Shown: piece after piece, positions 39,021 to 46,522 of the stretch | How the letters are laid out: every line of letters begins with the position of its first letter | Numbering within the stretch: position 1 is the first letter of the stretch | Source of the DNA: Thalassovita aquimarina | GTDB taxonomy: Bacteria > Pseudomonadota > Alphaproteobacteria > Rhodobacterales > Rhodobacteraceae | Reading direction: 5' to 3' | Assembly: GCF_018219815.1 (NCBI RefSeq) | Contig: NZ_JADMKU010000010.1 | Location: forward strand, 62,001-126,000 | Length of the DNA: 64,000 nucleotides | Program-made: the position numbers and the translations under genes | The notes under the pieces: generated by a model | What the model saw: the letters and a program-made list of their open reading frames with translations, nothing else | Told to the model about the DNA's origin: nothing | The model's database searches: none

Positions 39021-39921
39021 CAATGACCTCATCCACGGGGAGCAATGAGCGGGGAAACATGAGGTCAGCCTTGCCAGTCACGAAACTACGGGTAACGCTT
39101 TGGGCCAGGCGCACAAGAATTTGACTGAGAGGGGAGGTGCCTTGTTCGGTTTCGAAACATGCGGACAAAATACCCACTAGGTTGTGGCGGGAGTCGGACA
39201 CGGTCGTAATCCCCTCCTCCAAAAGGGAGTAGACAGTCATGTCTACGGTCGGACGAAACGGCTCCATCAGATCATCAGCCAGCGCAAGCGGATCTCCTCC
39301 GCTTTTATGATGTACAGACAGGGATGGGTGCAGGCCCGATGATACGACCGCCCTGGCCGTAGCGGCGCGCAACACCGCATAGCCGTAATTCAGCATCGCG
39401 TTGGCACCTTTCATGTTGCGATCGCGACGGAAGGCTTTACCGAATAAAAGCGGCCAATAGGCTTGTGCCGCCTGCCCCTCACGGTTGTCAGGATCGCCGG
39501 AGCGAACGGCATAGCTTAATCGCTTGACCCGTTCTGATGCACATCCGATCTCGTCGAGAAGCGTTGCTTGCGCCGCTATCTTTTGGCGGACTAGTCGCGC
39601 CCAGATCTGTTTGCGCAACGGCTGTGAGGCAGCGGCTTGGCATGTCATTCGGTAGCCCTGTTCGCCATGCCCTGCGAGTGGTAGGACGACGGCCGCTGGA
39701 GCAAAGTTCGGACCTAGGACCATCACCGGCACGTTTTGCGCTGCCAGTTGGGCAAGCGCGGTGTTCGACCACATCAGTCCCTGCGCCGACACTAACACCG
39801 CGTCGATATCGTCCAGCTCAGCCTTGCCAATCTCACTTCCATCTTCGCGCACAGACAGAAAGCCGCGCGATTTATGCACCGCGAGGCCATCGCGGCTTAG
39901 TTCCAAAATACGTCCAACCAT
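39007..39921 (-). CDS. cas1: CRISPR-associated integrase Cas1 (type II)
   Basis: The 304-residue protein shows the Cas1 active-site residues: Glu148 in PDNREGQAAQAYWPLLF, His204/205 in LSVHHKSGGDPLALADDL, and Glu220 in MEPFRP. The N-terminus (MVGRILELSRDGLAVHKSRGFLSV) is typical of type II Cas1. A perfect AGGAGG site lies before the ATG. It makes the new-spacer integrase with Cas2 and, in type II systems, works together with Cas9 for PAM selection. Nothing suggests inactivation. Confidence 0.96.
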   Translation of the reverse strand: MVGRILELSRDGLAVHKSRGFLSVREDGSEIGKAELDDIDAVLVSAQGLMWSNTALAQLAAQNVPVMVLGPNFAPAAVVLPLAGHGEQGYRMTCQAAASQPLRKQIWARLVRQKIAAQATLLDEIGCASERVKRLSYAVRSGDPDNREGQAAQAYWPLLFGKAFRRDRNMKGANAMLNYGYAVLRAATARAVVSSGLHPSLSVHHKSGGDPLALADDLMEPFRPTVDMTVYSLLEEGITTVSDSRHNLVGILSACFETEQGTSPLSQILVRLAQSVTRSFVTGKADLMFPRSLLPVDEVIDDNS

Positions 39922-39964
39922 GTGGTCCTCCTGTGATGAGGCCCGTCAGGTCAGCTTGCCGGTA

Positions 39965-42900
39965 TCATGCCTTCCCGTGTGGAATGGTATGAACCCGCCC
40001 CAATTCATCAATCCTCACCCGTCGCGCGCGGCGGAGTCTGAGTTTTTCAAATCCTGCCAGGTCCCAGCGGAAGTCGTCGTCACTATCGTCGTGTCTTTTT
40101 TGAAGTGTTCCGGCATCGTTCAAACCACAAAGGTATATGCGATTATTGCCAGGAGCCAATCGCACAACCCGTTTGATCGTGTTGCTGCCTGCGATGATCG
40201 AGCCTTCCTCATCGTCCCAATCAAACAGCTGGACCGTATCGCCCTTGTGCAGCCGCATGATGAAGCGGCCATCCGGCCAGATGTCCTGCCATGCCTGCGA
40301 CTGCCCAGAATTTGCATCCCACACGCTTTGAGCGTGGCAATACCATTTGTCCTCGAACTCGATGAGGTCGATGCATGACACTTCGCCCGGTGCAAAGAAC
40401 TTGTATGCACGCCCTGTCGAATCAAGGACCGGACGGACAGAGTTCTCGCGTTTGATGATCCGCAATCGTCTGTGTCCCGTCTTCTCGACCCACTCCGAAA
40501 GTAGCCTGGTGCGCAACTTGTCGGCTTCGCTCTTGCTCAATCCGGCAGCGCGAGAAGGCTCCGTTGCGGCCATGGCGGAATGACGAAGTTTCACATCCCG
40601 TATCTGTCTGATTTCCTTGTCTGTCAGAGACGTCGTCGGTTTGCGAACCACGACATTCCCAATTGTCAGCTCAGCTTGATTTTCCGGGGCTTCGCGGATG
40701 AGGCCAAAAGCCGTATCCTCATGCAGCCGCCCGCTAGTACGAGATGGGTCGGTCGGGTTCGCCTGCCCATGTTTGGCCCGGTGGCTGACATTTATCCGCG
40801 CGACCGCAGCCATAACTTGGTTGCGATAGCCTGGAAAGGGCTCCGGCGGTGCGGGCAGGACACGCGACAAAGTGTGGGCGCCGACGGTTTTGGCGGCGTC
40901 TTGCAGGCGTTTGATCATCGCCCGGTCGATCACACCGATTACCGCGGCGTCGATGGCATGATGGCGATGGTCATCACGGTTCTTGCGGTTATGGTCGCCG
41001 AGGTTCAATCCCCAGCGGTGGCGTAGCATCGACGTCATTCGCCCGGGCAGCATCCAGACATGGTTGCGGACGTTACCATCCGCATCGGTCTTGTCGAACA
41101 GAGCTTCCGCATAGGCGCGAACAACACGGGCCAGATAGCCAGTGGCGTGAAGCTGCCTGTCATCGAAACTTTTTTGCTGTTCGAATACCTCCATCGCGTC
41201 GGGCAAAAACCGCCAGGCCTTGTTGCGAGGCAGATGTTTCGTTCGGGCGATCATCGCGTCCTGATCGAAAATTCCCTGCGCTGCAGCATCGCCCGGTGAC
41301 AGGTCGCCCTTGCGGCGGTTTTCATCCCGAAAGGCGAGCGTCTTGTTCGCCGGGCTGTCATCAAAGGTTTCGGAAAAGGGTAAAATATGCTCGATTTCGA
41401 CCGCGTCTGAATGAAGCTCTGCAAGGCTGATCTGTCGGCCCGAAAACGGGCTGCAACGCTCAGCAGGCGTGCGGCCAAGTTCCTCCCACAGGCGCATTTT
41501 GAGGAACCGATCGCCGACTCTCTGACCTGGCTGCAACAGCCCCTCTGCTTCCAACTCTTCGCGATACCGATCGTTACGCTTCGTATTGGCCTTGATGAGC
41601 TTGTCGATATTTTCCTTTTCCTTTGGCGATTTGCTCAGATCGCGAGCTGCTTCCAACACCACTTCCGCGGGCTTGCCGAATTCGTGGATCAGCATGTTCA
41701 TTACCCGCCGGAACTGTCCCAAGGCGATATGTACTGTCGGGTTAGTGATTTTGCCGAATTGTTTGTCCGGAGGGTCGCCCGGGTTGCCAGTGCCATTGCC
41801 CAACATACGGCGCAGATGTTCCATTTCGTTATATCGCGGCAGTGCATCGACGCCTTTATCAGGCCGAAAATCGCTGTGCGAGATATCTGCGTCTGACAGG
41901 AGCGGCGCGCGTTGAACGGCCTCGGCATAATCGATGGCATCACTGCGCATTTCGGAAACAAGCGCTTCAGTGACCTCTTTGCAGAACCGCAAATGCTTGT
42001 CCGGCAAACGTATCTTCTCGACCGCTTCGGCGGTGGCCTGATCCAGCCCGAGTGATTGCTTCAGCCATTCGGTCAGGTCTTCAGGGCTTTCGCTTGCGGC
42101 AAGACGATGCAGAATTTCCTCACGTCGCGCACTTTCATACCCCGGCCAATGTTGCGCCAAGGGGCCAGGTTTTTTCTTGGTGCCCAGCAGGCTGGCGGCG
42201 ACCTGATTGAAATGCAGGTGCTTCAGCCCACCTTCCTGCAGGTTCAATGTATCCTGAGACGCGAGGCCAAGCAGTTTGCGCACACGCGTCCACGTCAGTT
42301 TCTCACCGCCGTAAAGCGTATCGAACAGCACCGTCCGCCTGTCCATGTCTAGGGGGCGTTCCACTGAGTCGCGGACTATCCGAAGGTTCGACAGATCCTG
42401 CAGGATCAGAAACGCCTGCGCTTCGGGGTGCCAGCGTGGCAGGCGGTCCTTGTCGGGAAAGAAGGTGCAGCGCCCAGGCGGGACCGGTTTTAATGGCCGC
42501 TGATAAAAAATGGTGTAGTCCCGAAGGCGGTCCCTCAGGTCGATGCTCAAATCGTGATGCTTGGCCTGTTCCGCCCAGATCGTATCGAACTCATTTTCCA
42601 GAAGGTCGCGCGTCGGGTAGAACTCGAAGTGTTTTTCCGAATTCTCACCCTTGGCGCGGACACGTACGCCCTCGCCGGCCCGTAGCCTCTCCCAAAGGTA
42701 CGCGCCGTATGTCGGATGGCCTTCATGCAATAATTTCTTGTGAAGTACGGCGCTTGCATTTTTGATTAGACCGGTATCGTCGTCCGGCTGGTCTGCCTTG
42801 CGGTTGCTCTTGAACCCGCGATGTTTGGAGATGTGCCACAAGGCGCGTCCCAATTCATGCAATGTGACCTTTTCCCGCGCCGCACGGGCGCGCAATTCGT

Positions 42901-43240
42901 AAGGGTTGCATGCAAAAAGCTTATCACGTTCCGCGCCTGCAGGTGGGAGCAACGCCGCGCTTTCTAGGTCCGCCAATAGTTGCCATCGCCGGGCGAGTCG
43001 CCGGTCTTGTCCTCTGCGGGCAGAACGGGGGGCTTGTCGTCCGGCAGCGTTCGACTCTTTGGTTTGGGGATCGCGCCCATCGTCAAAAATGTGCGCCCCA
43101 ATTGGGGTAATAGTCAGCGCCTCACCCCGCTGGCTGGTATGTGCTAACCCGATGGGCTTGCCAGTTCTCTTGTCTAATTCAAAAACTGCCCAGCCGACCG
43201 AAGTCGTGCCCAGGTCAAACGCAAATCGATATCTATTCAA
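39965..43240 (-). CDS. cas9: CRISPR effector nuclease Cas9, type II-C
   Basis: The best start is the TTG at 43240, with AAGGGGAG 7 nt upstream (the open frame extends to a GTG at 43279). From there the 1091-residue protein has RuvC-I FAFDLGTTSVGW (Asp9), an Arg-rich bridge helix near 68-90, RuvC-II EVVLEAARDL (Glu530), HNH VEIEHILPFS (His618) and RuvC-III HRHHAIDAAVIG (His761, Asp764). All cleavage residues are present, so it should cut DNA. The length and lack of csn2 or cas4 define subtype II-C. It lies in an operon with cas1 and cas2 and resembles Cas9 of Rhodobacterales such as Dinoroseobacter. Confidence 0.97.
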   Translation of the reverse strand: MNRYRFAFDLGTTSVGWAVFELDKRTGKPIGLAHTSQRGEALTITPIGAHIFDDGRDPQTKESNAAGRQAPRSARRGQDRRLARRWQLLADLESAALLPPAGAERDKLFACNPYELRARAAREKVTLHELGRALWHISKHRGFKSNRKADQPDDDTGLIKNASAVLHKKLLHEGHPTYGAYLWERLRAGEGVRVRAKGENSEKHFEFYPTRDLLENEFDTIWAEQAKHHDLSIDLRDRLRDYTIFYQRPLKPVPPGRCTFFPDKDRLPRWHPEAQAFLILQDLSNLRIVRDSVERPLDMDRRTVLFDTLYGGEKLTWTRVRKLLGLASQDTLNLQEGGLKHLHFNQVAASLLGTKKKPGPLAQHWPGYESARREEILHRLAASESPEDLTEWLKQSLGLDQATAEAVEKIRLPDKHLRFCKEVTEALVSEMRSDAIDYAEAVQRAPLLSDADISHSDFRPDKGVDALPRYNEMEHLRRMLGNGTGNPGDPPDKQFGKITNPTVHIALGQFRRVMNMLIHEFGKPAEVVLEAARDLSKSPKEKENIDKLIKANTKRNDRYREELEAEGLLQPGQRVGDRFLKMRLWEELGRTPAERCSPFSGRQISLAELHSDAVEIEHILPFSETFDDSPANKTLAFRDENRRKGDLSPGDAAAQGIFDQDAMIARTKHLPRNKAWRFLPDAMEVFEQQKSFDDRQLHATGYLARVVRAYAEALFDKTDADGNVRNHVWMLPGRMTSMLRHRWGLNLGDHNRKNRDDHRHHAIDAAVIGVIDRAMIKRLQDAAKTVGAHTLSRVLPAPPEPFPGYRNQVMAAVARINVSHRAKHGQANPTDPSRTSGRLHEDTAFGLIREAPENQAELTIGNVVVRKPTTSLTDKEIRQIRDVKLRHSAMAATEPSRAAGLSKSEADKLRTRLLSEWVEKTGHRRLRIIKRENSVRPVLDSTGRAYKFFAPGEVSCIDLIEFEDKWYCHAQSVWDANSGQSQAWQDIWPDGRFIMRLHKGDTVQLFDWDDEEGSIIAGSNTIKRVVRLAPGNNRIYLCGLNDAGTLQKRHDDSDDDFRWDLAGFEKLRLRRARRVRIDELGRVHTIPHGKA

Positions 43241-43290
43241 ACTGCTGCTCCCCTTGACTTCCTCTGACTGTATAGGCACAAACGACTACA

Positions 43291-43379
43291 TCTTCTAGCA
43301 GAAGAAGCGGCGTGGTCTTTCCCGCGATAAGGTGAATACCACTCCATTGAGGCAGGCTGCGGCCTGCCTCATTCTTTTT
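43291..43379 (+). ncRNA. tracrRNA, divergent from cas9
   Basis: TTCTAGCAGAAGAAGCG (43293-43309) is complementary to the 3' half of the repeat, followed by CG and, after a bulge of mismatches and wobble pairs, CCCG (43321-43324), complementary to repeat bases 4-7. The tail has a nexus-like hairpin GGT-GAAT-ACC (43331-43340) and a terminator GAGGCAGGC-TGCG-GCCTGCCTC (43349-43370) with ATTCTTTTT. The RNA is about 90 nt and is made away from cas9. A -35-like TTGACT (43254) lies upstream, but no good -10 was found. On the other strand this antirepeat reads TGCTAGAAG, a repeat-like extended -10 that could drive cas9. Confidence 0.88.
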
Positions 43380-43480
43380 AGGCGCAGCGGTTCTTGCTTC
43401 TGGTGTGAAACAATTTGCGCGAAATGTCGGGCGCCCAAAGTCAGGCTATAGCAAACCGATGCTAAAATCATTCACCAGGA

Positions 43481-43588
43481 GTGAATGGCCTGTGGGCTTT
43501 CATTGCGGGATGCATGGTCGCGGCATTTGTCGAGCCCATCGCGTTCGTCGCTTGGCTGTTCGACAGGCCAGAGAAGAAGCCAGAATAG
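43481..43588 (+). CDS. Very small membrane peptide (35 aa, uncertain)
   Basis: Starting from a GTG at 43481, the frame reads NGLWAFIAGCMVAAFVEPIAFVAWLFDRPEKKPE, which has a hydrophobic segment and a basic tail. Similar short single-pass peptides are common in phages. The ribosome site (CAGGA) is too close to the GTG, so the start is not secure. The stop lies 10 nt before the next start. It is the first possible gene to the right of the tracrRNA terminator. Confidence 0.4.
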   Translation: MNGLWAFIAGCMVAAFVEPIAFVAWLFDRPEKKPE

Positions 43589-43598
43589 GAGCGAGGCA

Positions 43599-43721
43599 AT
43601 GGTCAATGCAGTGAAACCGTCGCGCGATGAGGCGCTGGCAGCTTGGAAGGCTGCAGTAGCAGCTGGCAAAACAGAGCTGGGATTTTCTTTGTGGGCAAGT
43701 AGCCTCACGCAGTCCAGCTAA
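43599..43721 (+). CDS. Small hypothetical protein (40 aa)
   Basis: The ORF reads MVNAVKPSRDEALAAWKAAVAAGKTELGFSLWASSLTQSS, with GAGG before the ATG. It is helical and has no recognised motif. The short gap (12 bp) to the next gene's start, with a further AAGGAGCG ribosome site, suggests that it is part of a small cargo operon running from 43.5 to 45.7 kb. Confidence 0.45.
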   Translation: MVNAVKPSRDEALAAWKAAVAAGKTELGFSLWASSLTQSS

Positions 43722-43733
43722 GGAGCGCGGGCC

Positions 43734-43997
43734 ATGGCTGACATGAGAGAGCTACAGAAGATGCGCCGCGAGGCTTTTCTAAGAGACGTCAGGCAGGCTC
43801 AGGAATTTGACTTCATCGAGCAAATGGAGATCGTCTCGGTGGAGGATGCCAACACATGTGCCTTCTGTGCGGCCCAAAATGGAAAGCGTTACCCCAAAGC
43901 AAGTGTTCCAGAACTCCCGCATTCTGAAGCTGATGGATGCAACTGCGTGATTGGCTGCAGATGCATTGTGATTGCAGTCGTGCCAGATGACTTCTGA
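43734..43997 (+). CDS. MuF C-terminus-like cysteine-rich protein (87 aa)
   Basis: An AAGGAGCG site precedes the ATG. After a helical start (MADMRELQKMRREAFLRDVRQAQEFDFIEQME) comes VEDANTCAFCAAQNGKRYPKASVPELPHSEADGCNCVIGCRCIVIAV. The order D-x-x-T-C-x-x-C-x-x-x-x-G-K, then P...H, then C-R-C is the C-terminal motif of Mu gpF-like head proteins and related toxin-linker domains. Here only this part exists without the rest of a head protein. It may be a diverged phage structural remnant or a small metal-binding effector. Confidence 0.55.
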   Translation: MADMRELQKMRREAFLRDVRQAQEFDFIEQMEIVSVEDANTCAFCAAQNGKRYPKASVPELPHSEADGCNCVIGCRCIVIAVVPDDF

Positions 43998-44024
43998 GAA
44001 TCTGAAAAAGGAGGAGGTGCCGGA

Positions 44025-44417
44025 ATGGATGGGGATCTTTTCCCTGAGCAGGCACGAATGATCAGTCTGATACTGTTATCCGTTGCTGATACAGGCGTTC
44101 GTCGCCGAAAGCTGTATTTCGAGGACTTTGAAGAACCGGAGGAGAATAGAGGGCTCTTCGTGGATTGCGTCTACTGGCTGGCCGCAGAAGAAATTATTGG
44201 TGTCGAGAATATGGGGACGCAAGGGCGGTTCTCTGGATGCTCCCTACGCTCAAAGGGATTTGCTCTCATGCAGAGACAGATACAGTTCGGTGGCGATCGG
44301 TTGATGATCAGGGACATTTCGCACCAAGTGAAATCTGGGCGGATCGATCGGGCTGCGGCTGGTGAGTTCATAGGCGGTTTATTCGCTGGGGCAATTAAAG
44401 GCTTTGGCAGCGGCTAG
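44025..44417 (+). CDS. Hypothetical cargo protein (130 aa)
   Basis: A strong AAGGAGGAGG site lies before the ATG. The protein starts MDGDLFPEQARMISLILLSVADTGVRRRKLYFEDF, has YWLAAEEIIGVENMGTQGRFSGCSLRSKGFALMQRQI, reminiscent of small DUF2513-type winged-helix proteins (Y-x-x-x-x-L-x-x-x-G-L-I...L-T-x-x-G), and ends with a glycine-rich hydrophobic segment (AGEFIGGLFAGAIKGFGSG). The role is unknown. GC content and codon use are lower than in the late genes, suggesting separate acquisition. Confidence 0.6.
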   Translation: MDGDLFPEQARMISLILLSVADTGVRRRKLYFEDFEEPEENRGLFVDCVYWLAAEEIIGVENMGTQGRFSGCSLRSKGFALMQRQIQFGGDRLMIRDISHQVKSGRIDRAAAGEFIGGLFAGAIKGFGSG

Positions 44418-44433
44418 GGAGGAGTCGAGGTAT

Positions 44434-44697
44434 ATGGGGAACTTGAGAGACCACCGGATCACCTCCATGGAAGAAACAAAAGAGTCTTTCGCATCGAAAG
44501 GTCTTGTTGATCCTGGTGCTGAGAATGCCGTTTGGGAAGCTCGGGCAAATGGCAGAATGCTTGAAGAAATGGAGGACAGGTTGGAGCTCTTGGAACAGAA
44601 GCTTGACGCTGCAATAAGGCAAACACGTAATGTCTATTGGCTGGTTTTTGGCATCGGCCTTCTCGCGGTTTTGTCAGGCTGGTTCTGGTCCAAATAG
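44434..44697 (+). CDS. Coiled-coil membrane-anchored cargo protein (87 aa)
   Basis: A GGGAGGAGTCGAGGT region precedes the ATG at 44434. The product has a polar N-terminus, a coiled coil (NGRMLEEMEDRLELLEQKLDAAIRQT) and a C-terminal transmembrane helix (VYWLVFGIGLLAVLSGWFW), so it is a tail-anchored inner-membrane protein with a cytoplasmic coiled coil. It is followed after 10 bp by a glycine-zipper protein. The pair may act together at the membrane; a defence or exclusion role is a guess. Confidence 0.6.
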   Translation: MGNLRDHRITSMEETKESFASKGLVDPGAENAVWEARANGRMLEEMEDRLELLEQKLDAAIRQTRNVYWLVFGIGLLAVLSGWFWSK

Positions 44698-44707
44698 GAG
44701 CACAGTT

Positions 44708-44974
44708 GTGAAGTTTTCTAAAAGGATAGGCGGTATTGCCTCTAAAGCCGTCAAGGAGCGGTCCAGTGAAGTTAAGTGGATTGCGCTAGGGGGTACAGTG
44801 GGACTCGGGGTTGGGTCCATGATTGGTGGTCTCGGCGTTGTTGCAATGGGGGGCGGCTTTGGCATCCCTGCGGCAGTAGTTCTCGCTGGCGTCGGCGCGT
44901 TGGGTGGTAGCAGGATTGGTGTCGAGCGGGACCGTAGCAAACAGCTGCGCAATAAAGGCGATAAGTCCGAGTAA
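44708..44974 (+). CDS. Glycine-zipper membrane protein (88 aa)
   Basis: A GTG start at 44708 follows AGGAG by 7 nt. The basic N-terminus (VKFSKRIGGIASKAVKERSSEVK) is followed by IALGGTVGLGVGSMIGGLGVVAMGGGFGIPAAVVLAGVGALGG, which has Gly/Ala every three to four residues, as in glycine-zipper segments of pore-forming toxins and some abortive-infection or bacteriocin proteins. The C-terminus is charged. It sits directly behind the coiled-coil membrane gene. Pore formation is possible but not shown. Confidence 0.55.
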   Translation: MKFSKRIGGIASKAVKERSSEVKWIALGGTVGLGVGSMIGGLGVVAMGGGFGIPAAVVLAGVGALGGSRIGVERDRSKQLRNKGDKSE

Positions 44975-44984
44975 GGAGCGGGTG

Positions 44985-45182
44985 ATGACCAACAAGCTGA
45001 CCGTCGAGCGCCTGCCGGATGGGCAGGTTCATGTCGCGCGCGAATCATGGCATGACACGTTTCCGGAAGAACGCCGCATTCCGTGGGCAGACTGGTACGA
45101 ACGCATGCACAAGGACACCGGCTATCCCGGCTATCTGGAGACGGCAAAGGCCCTGCGCGAACTGGTGCCGGTTGATCGCTGA
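44985..45182 (+). CDS. Small hypothetical protein (65 aa)
   Basis: AAGGAGCGGGTG lies before the ATG at 44985. The protein reads MTNKLTVERLPDGQVHVARESWHDTFPEERRIPWADWYERMHKDTGYPGYLETAKALREL, a beta hairpin and two helices with many aromatic and charged residues. Similar short proteins are found in alphaproteobacterial phages. No function is known. GC content returns here to the level of the phage late genes. Confidence 0.6.
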   Translation: MTNKLTVERLPDGQVHVARESWHDTFPEERRIPWADWYERMHKDTGYPGYLETAKALRELVPVDR

Positions 45183-45198
45183 TCTGAGAGGCATCGCA

Positions 45199-45654
45199 AT
45201 GCGTCCGTCCAATTTAGCTCTGATCGTTGTTGCGCTGATTCTCGGCGCTGTGCTGTTCCGGGAAGGGCTGATTCCGGGTTCGTCTGGTGCTGATGTCACC
45301 GGCCCGGTCACCCATGTCCGCGACGGCGACACGATCGAGTTGCGCGGCGTTGCGATCCGGCTGAACGGGTTGAACTGCGACGAGCGCGGCACGCGCCTGG
45401 GAGAAGCGGCCACGGTCGCCCTGCGTGACCTGGTGCAGGGGCAGGAGCTCACCTGCCGCCTGAACGGGGACAAGACCTATGACAGGGAGGTCGGGCGCTG
45501 TGCCCTGCCGGACGGGCGCGACATCGGCGCGGAGCTGATCCGTGCGGGGCTGTGCGGGCGCTGCGATCGGTATGATCCGCAGGGCACCTATGTGAACGTC
45601 CAGCGCGAAGCCGGGCCGTTCGCGGGCAGCTTTCCAGATTACTGCCGGCGATGA
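45199..45654 (+). CDS. Membrane-anchored thermonuclease-like protein (SNase family)
   Basis: The 151-residue protein starts with an N-terminal membrane anchor (LALIVVALILGAVLF), followed by the SNase core: GPVTHVRDGDTIELRGVAIRLNGLNCDERGTRLGEAATVALRDLVQGQELTCRLNGDKTYDREVGRCALPDGRDIGAELIRAGLC. The D-G-D-T-I and R-L-x-G-x-x-x-x-E motifs and the R-x-x-G/R-x-x-x-x-x-G-x-D segment match the family, although the metal-binding glutamate position reads CDERG. It would be a periplasmic nuclease that might degrade incoming DNA or scavenge nucleotides. It is the last rightward gene of the cargo row. Confidence 0.75.
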   Translation: MRPSNLALIVVALILGAVLFREGLIPGSSGADVTGPVTHVRDGDTIELRGVAIRLNGLNCDERGTRLGEAATVALRDLVQGQELTCRLNGDKTYDREVGRCALPDGRDIGAELIRAGLCGRCDRYDPQGTYVNVQREAGPFAGSFPDYCRR

Positions 45655-45685
45655 CGCCGCCGGCCGAAGCCAGCGGCGGCCCTGC

Positions 45686-45769
45686 TTACATCCAGCCGAA
45701 GCTGTAGTAGGCCAAGATCAGGATGACGATTGTCATGACGATCGAGGCGATGGTGAGTGCCTTACTCAT
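45686..45769 (-). CDS. Tiny single-pass membrane peptide (27 aa)
   Basis: The reverse-strand ORF from ATG 45769 reads MSKALTIASIVMTIVILILAYYSFGWM. It consists almost only of one transmembrane helix. Its ATG overlaps the stop of the upstream gene at 45762, so the two are probably translated together. It may be a regulator of membrane integrity or a type I toxin-like peptide; the sequence alone does not tell. Confidence 0.5.
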   Translation of the reverse strand: MSKALTIASIVMTIVILILAYYSFGWM

Positions 45770-45977
45770 TCTCGTTTCCTTTCCAGGGTTCCAATCCCGC
45801 AGCGACGGCGCTCATGGCCAGGGCGACGGTTTGCTTGATCTCAACGTCTTTCCCGGCCTTGGCGTCGGCCAGCATTTTCTGCGCAGTGACGCGATTGATG
45901 CCGGTGGTTCTGACGATGTCGGCCGCAAATCGCAGGTCGGCCGCGTCCATCCATTCGAGAAAAACTTGAGCTTTCAT
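45762..45977 (-). CDS. Small helix-turn-helix-like protein (71 aa)
   Basis: The reverse-strand ORF from ATG 45977 reads MKAQVFLEWMDAADLRFAADIVRTTGINRVTAQKMLADAKAGKDVEIKQTVALAMSAVAAGL. The segment AADIVRTTGINRVTAQKMLADA could form a helix-turn-helix. GGATATG is a weak ribosome site. The gene precedes the tiny membrane peptide in a two-gene leftward unit, the opposite direction to the cargo row. It may be a regulator of that peptide, but this is inferred from order only. Confidence 0.55.
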   Translation of the reverse strand: MKAQVFLEWMDAADLRFAADIVRTTGINRVTAQKMLADAKAGKDVEIKQTVALAMSAVAAGLEPWKGNENE

Positions 45978-46039
45978 ATCCGACGCCTTAGATTGTGAAG
46001 GGAAGCCAGCCCCGGCTGTACCCGGGGCTGACCCTCCGA

Positions 46040-46120
46040 TCACCAGTGGTGGATGATATTCGCTATCAGCGCCACCGCTACGATGATCTGGAGGATGAGA
46101 GCGATGATTTGCAACTTCAT
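46040..46120 (-). CDS. Tiny single-pass membrane peptide (26 aa)
   Basis: AGGAGG lies 8 nt before an ATG at 46120 on the reverse strand. The product MKLQIIALILQIIVAVALIANIIHHW is a single hydrophobic helix with a His-His-Trp end. The strong ribosome site makes translation likely. It resembles small toxic or lysis peptides, and it is the first gene of the leftward unit at the right end of the prophage. Confidence 0.5.
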   Translation of the reverse strand: MKLQIIALILQIIVAVALIANIIHHW

Positions 46121-46300
46121 CTCTTTTCCTCCTGTGCGGGGCGGGACTATCCCGCCCCCTCTGCACACATAAATAATGCAAAAAAATTATCATTATTCCA
46201 AGCGAAAAGTGCAAATATATTTGCATTTATTTGCGGTTGGCAGTTCACCGAAGTGGGTGATAGTTCTTGATATGTTCTGTAGCTTCAGTTCGGAGCAGAA

Positions 46301-46522
46301 ATGACCTGCCAGTTTCGCATTCCTGGCCTCTTCCTCGATATCGAATGCCGTTGCGGGCACCACCAGACGGTCTATGAGCGCGCCGACGGCCCGTCTTGGA
46401 TCGGCGGCGTGACGGTCGGTGATGTCCCGCGCATGCGCTGTTCGTCCTGTGGGCGGATCGGTCAGGTCGTAGATATTCGCAAGGGCTGGCAAACGACGGC
46501 CGACTGGTCGTCGTCAAACTGA
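46301..46522 (+). CDS. Small zinc-ribbon protein (73 aa)
   Basis: The ORF MTCQFRIPGLFLDIECRCGHHQTVYERADG continues to MRCSSCGRIGQVVDIRKGWQTTADW. The pairs C-R-C-G-H and C-S-S-C-G fit a zinc ribbon, a type found often at the ends of Rhodobacterales prophages. GGAGCAGAA precedes the ATG. It is the last phage-type gene before the candidate attR. The 180 bp that follow (46,523-46,690) have open frames in two directions, but none has a ribosome site or a family pattern, so none is called. Confidence 0.55.
   Translation: MTCQFRIPGLFLDIECRCGHHQTVYERADGPSWIGGVTVGDVPRMRCSSCGRIGQVVDIRKGWQTTADWSSSN

Noticed and set aside
43261-43290. tracrRNA promoter TTGACT ... TATAGG
   Set aside because: The spacing of 11 bp is far too short for sigma-70, so no promoter was annotated.
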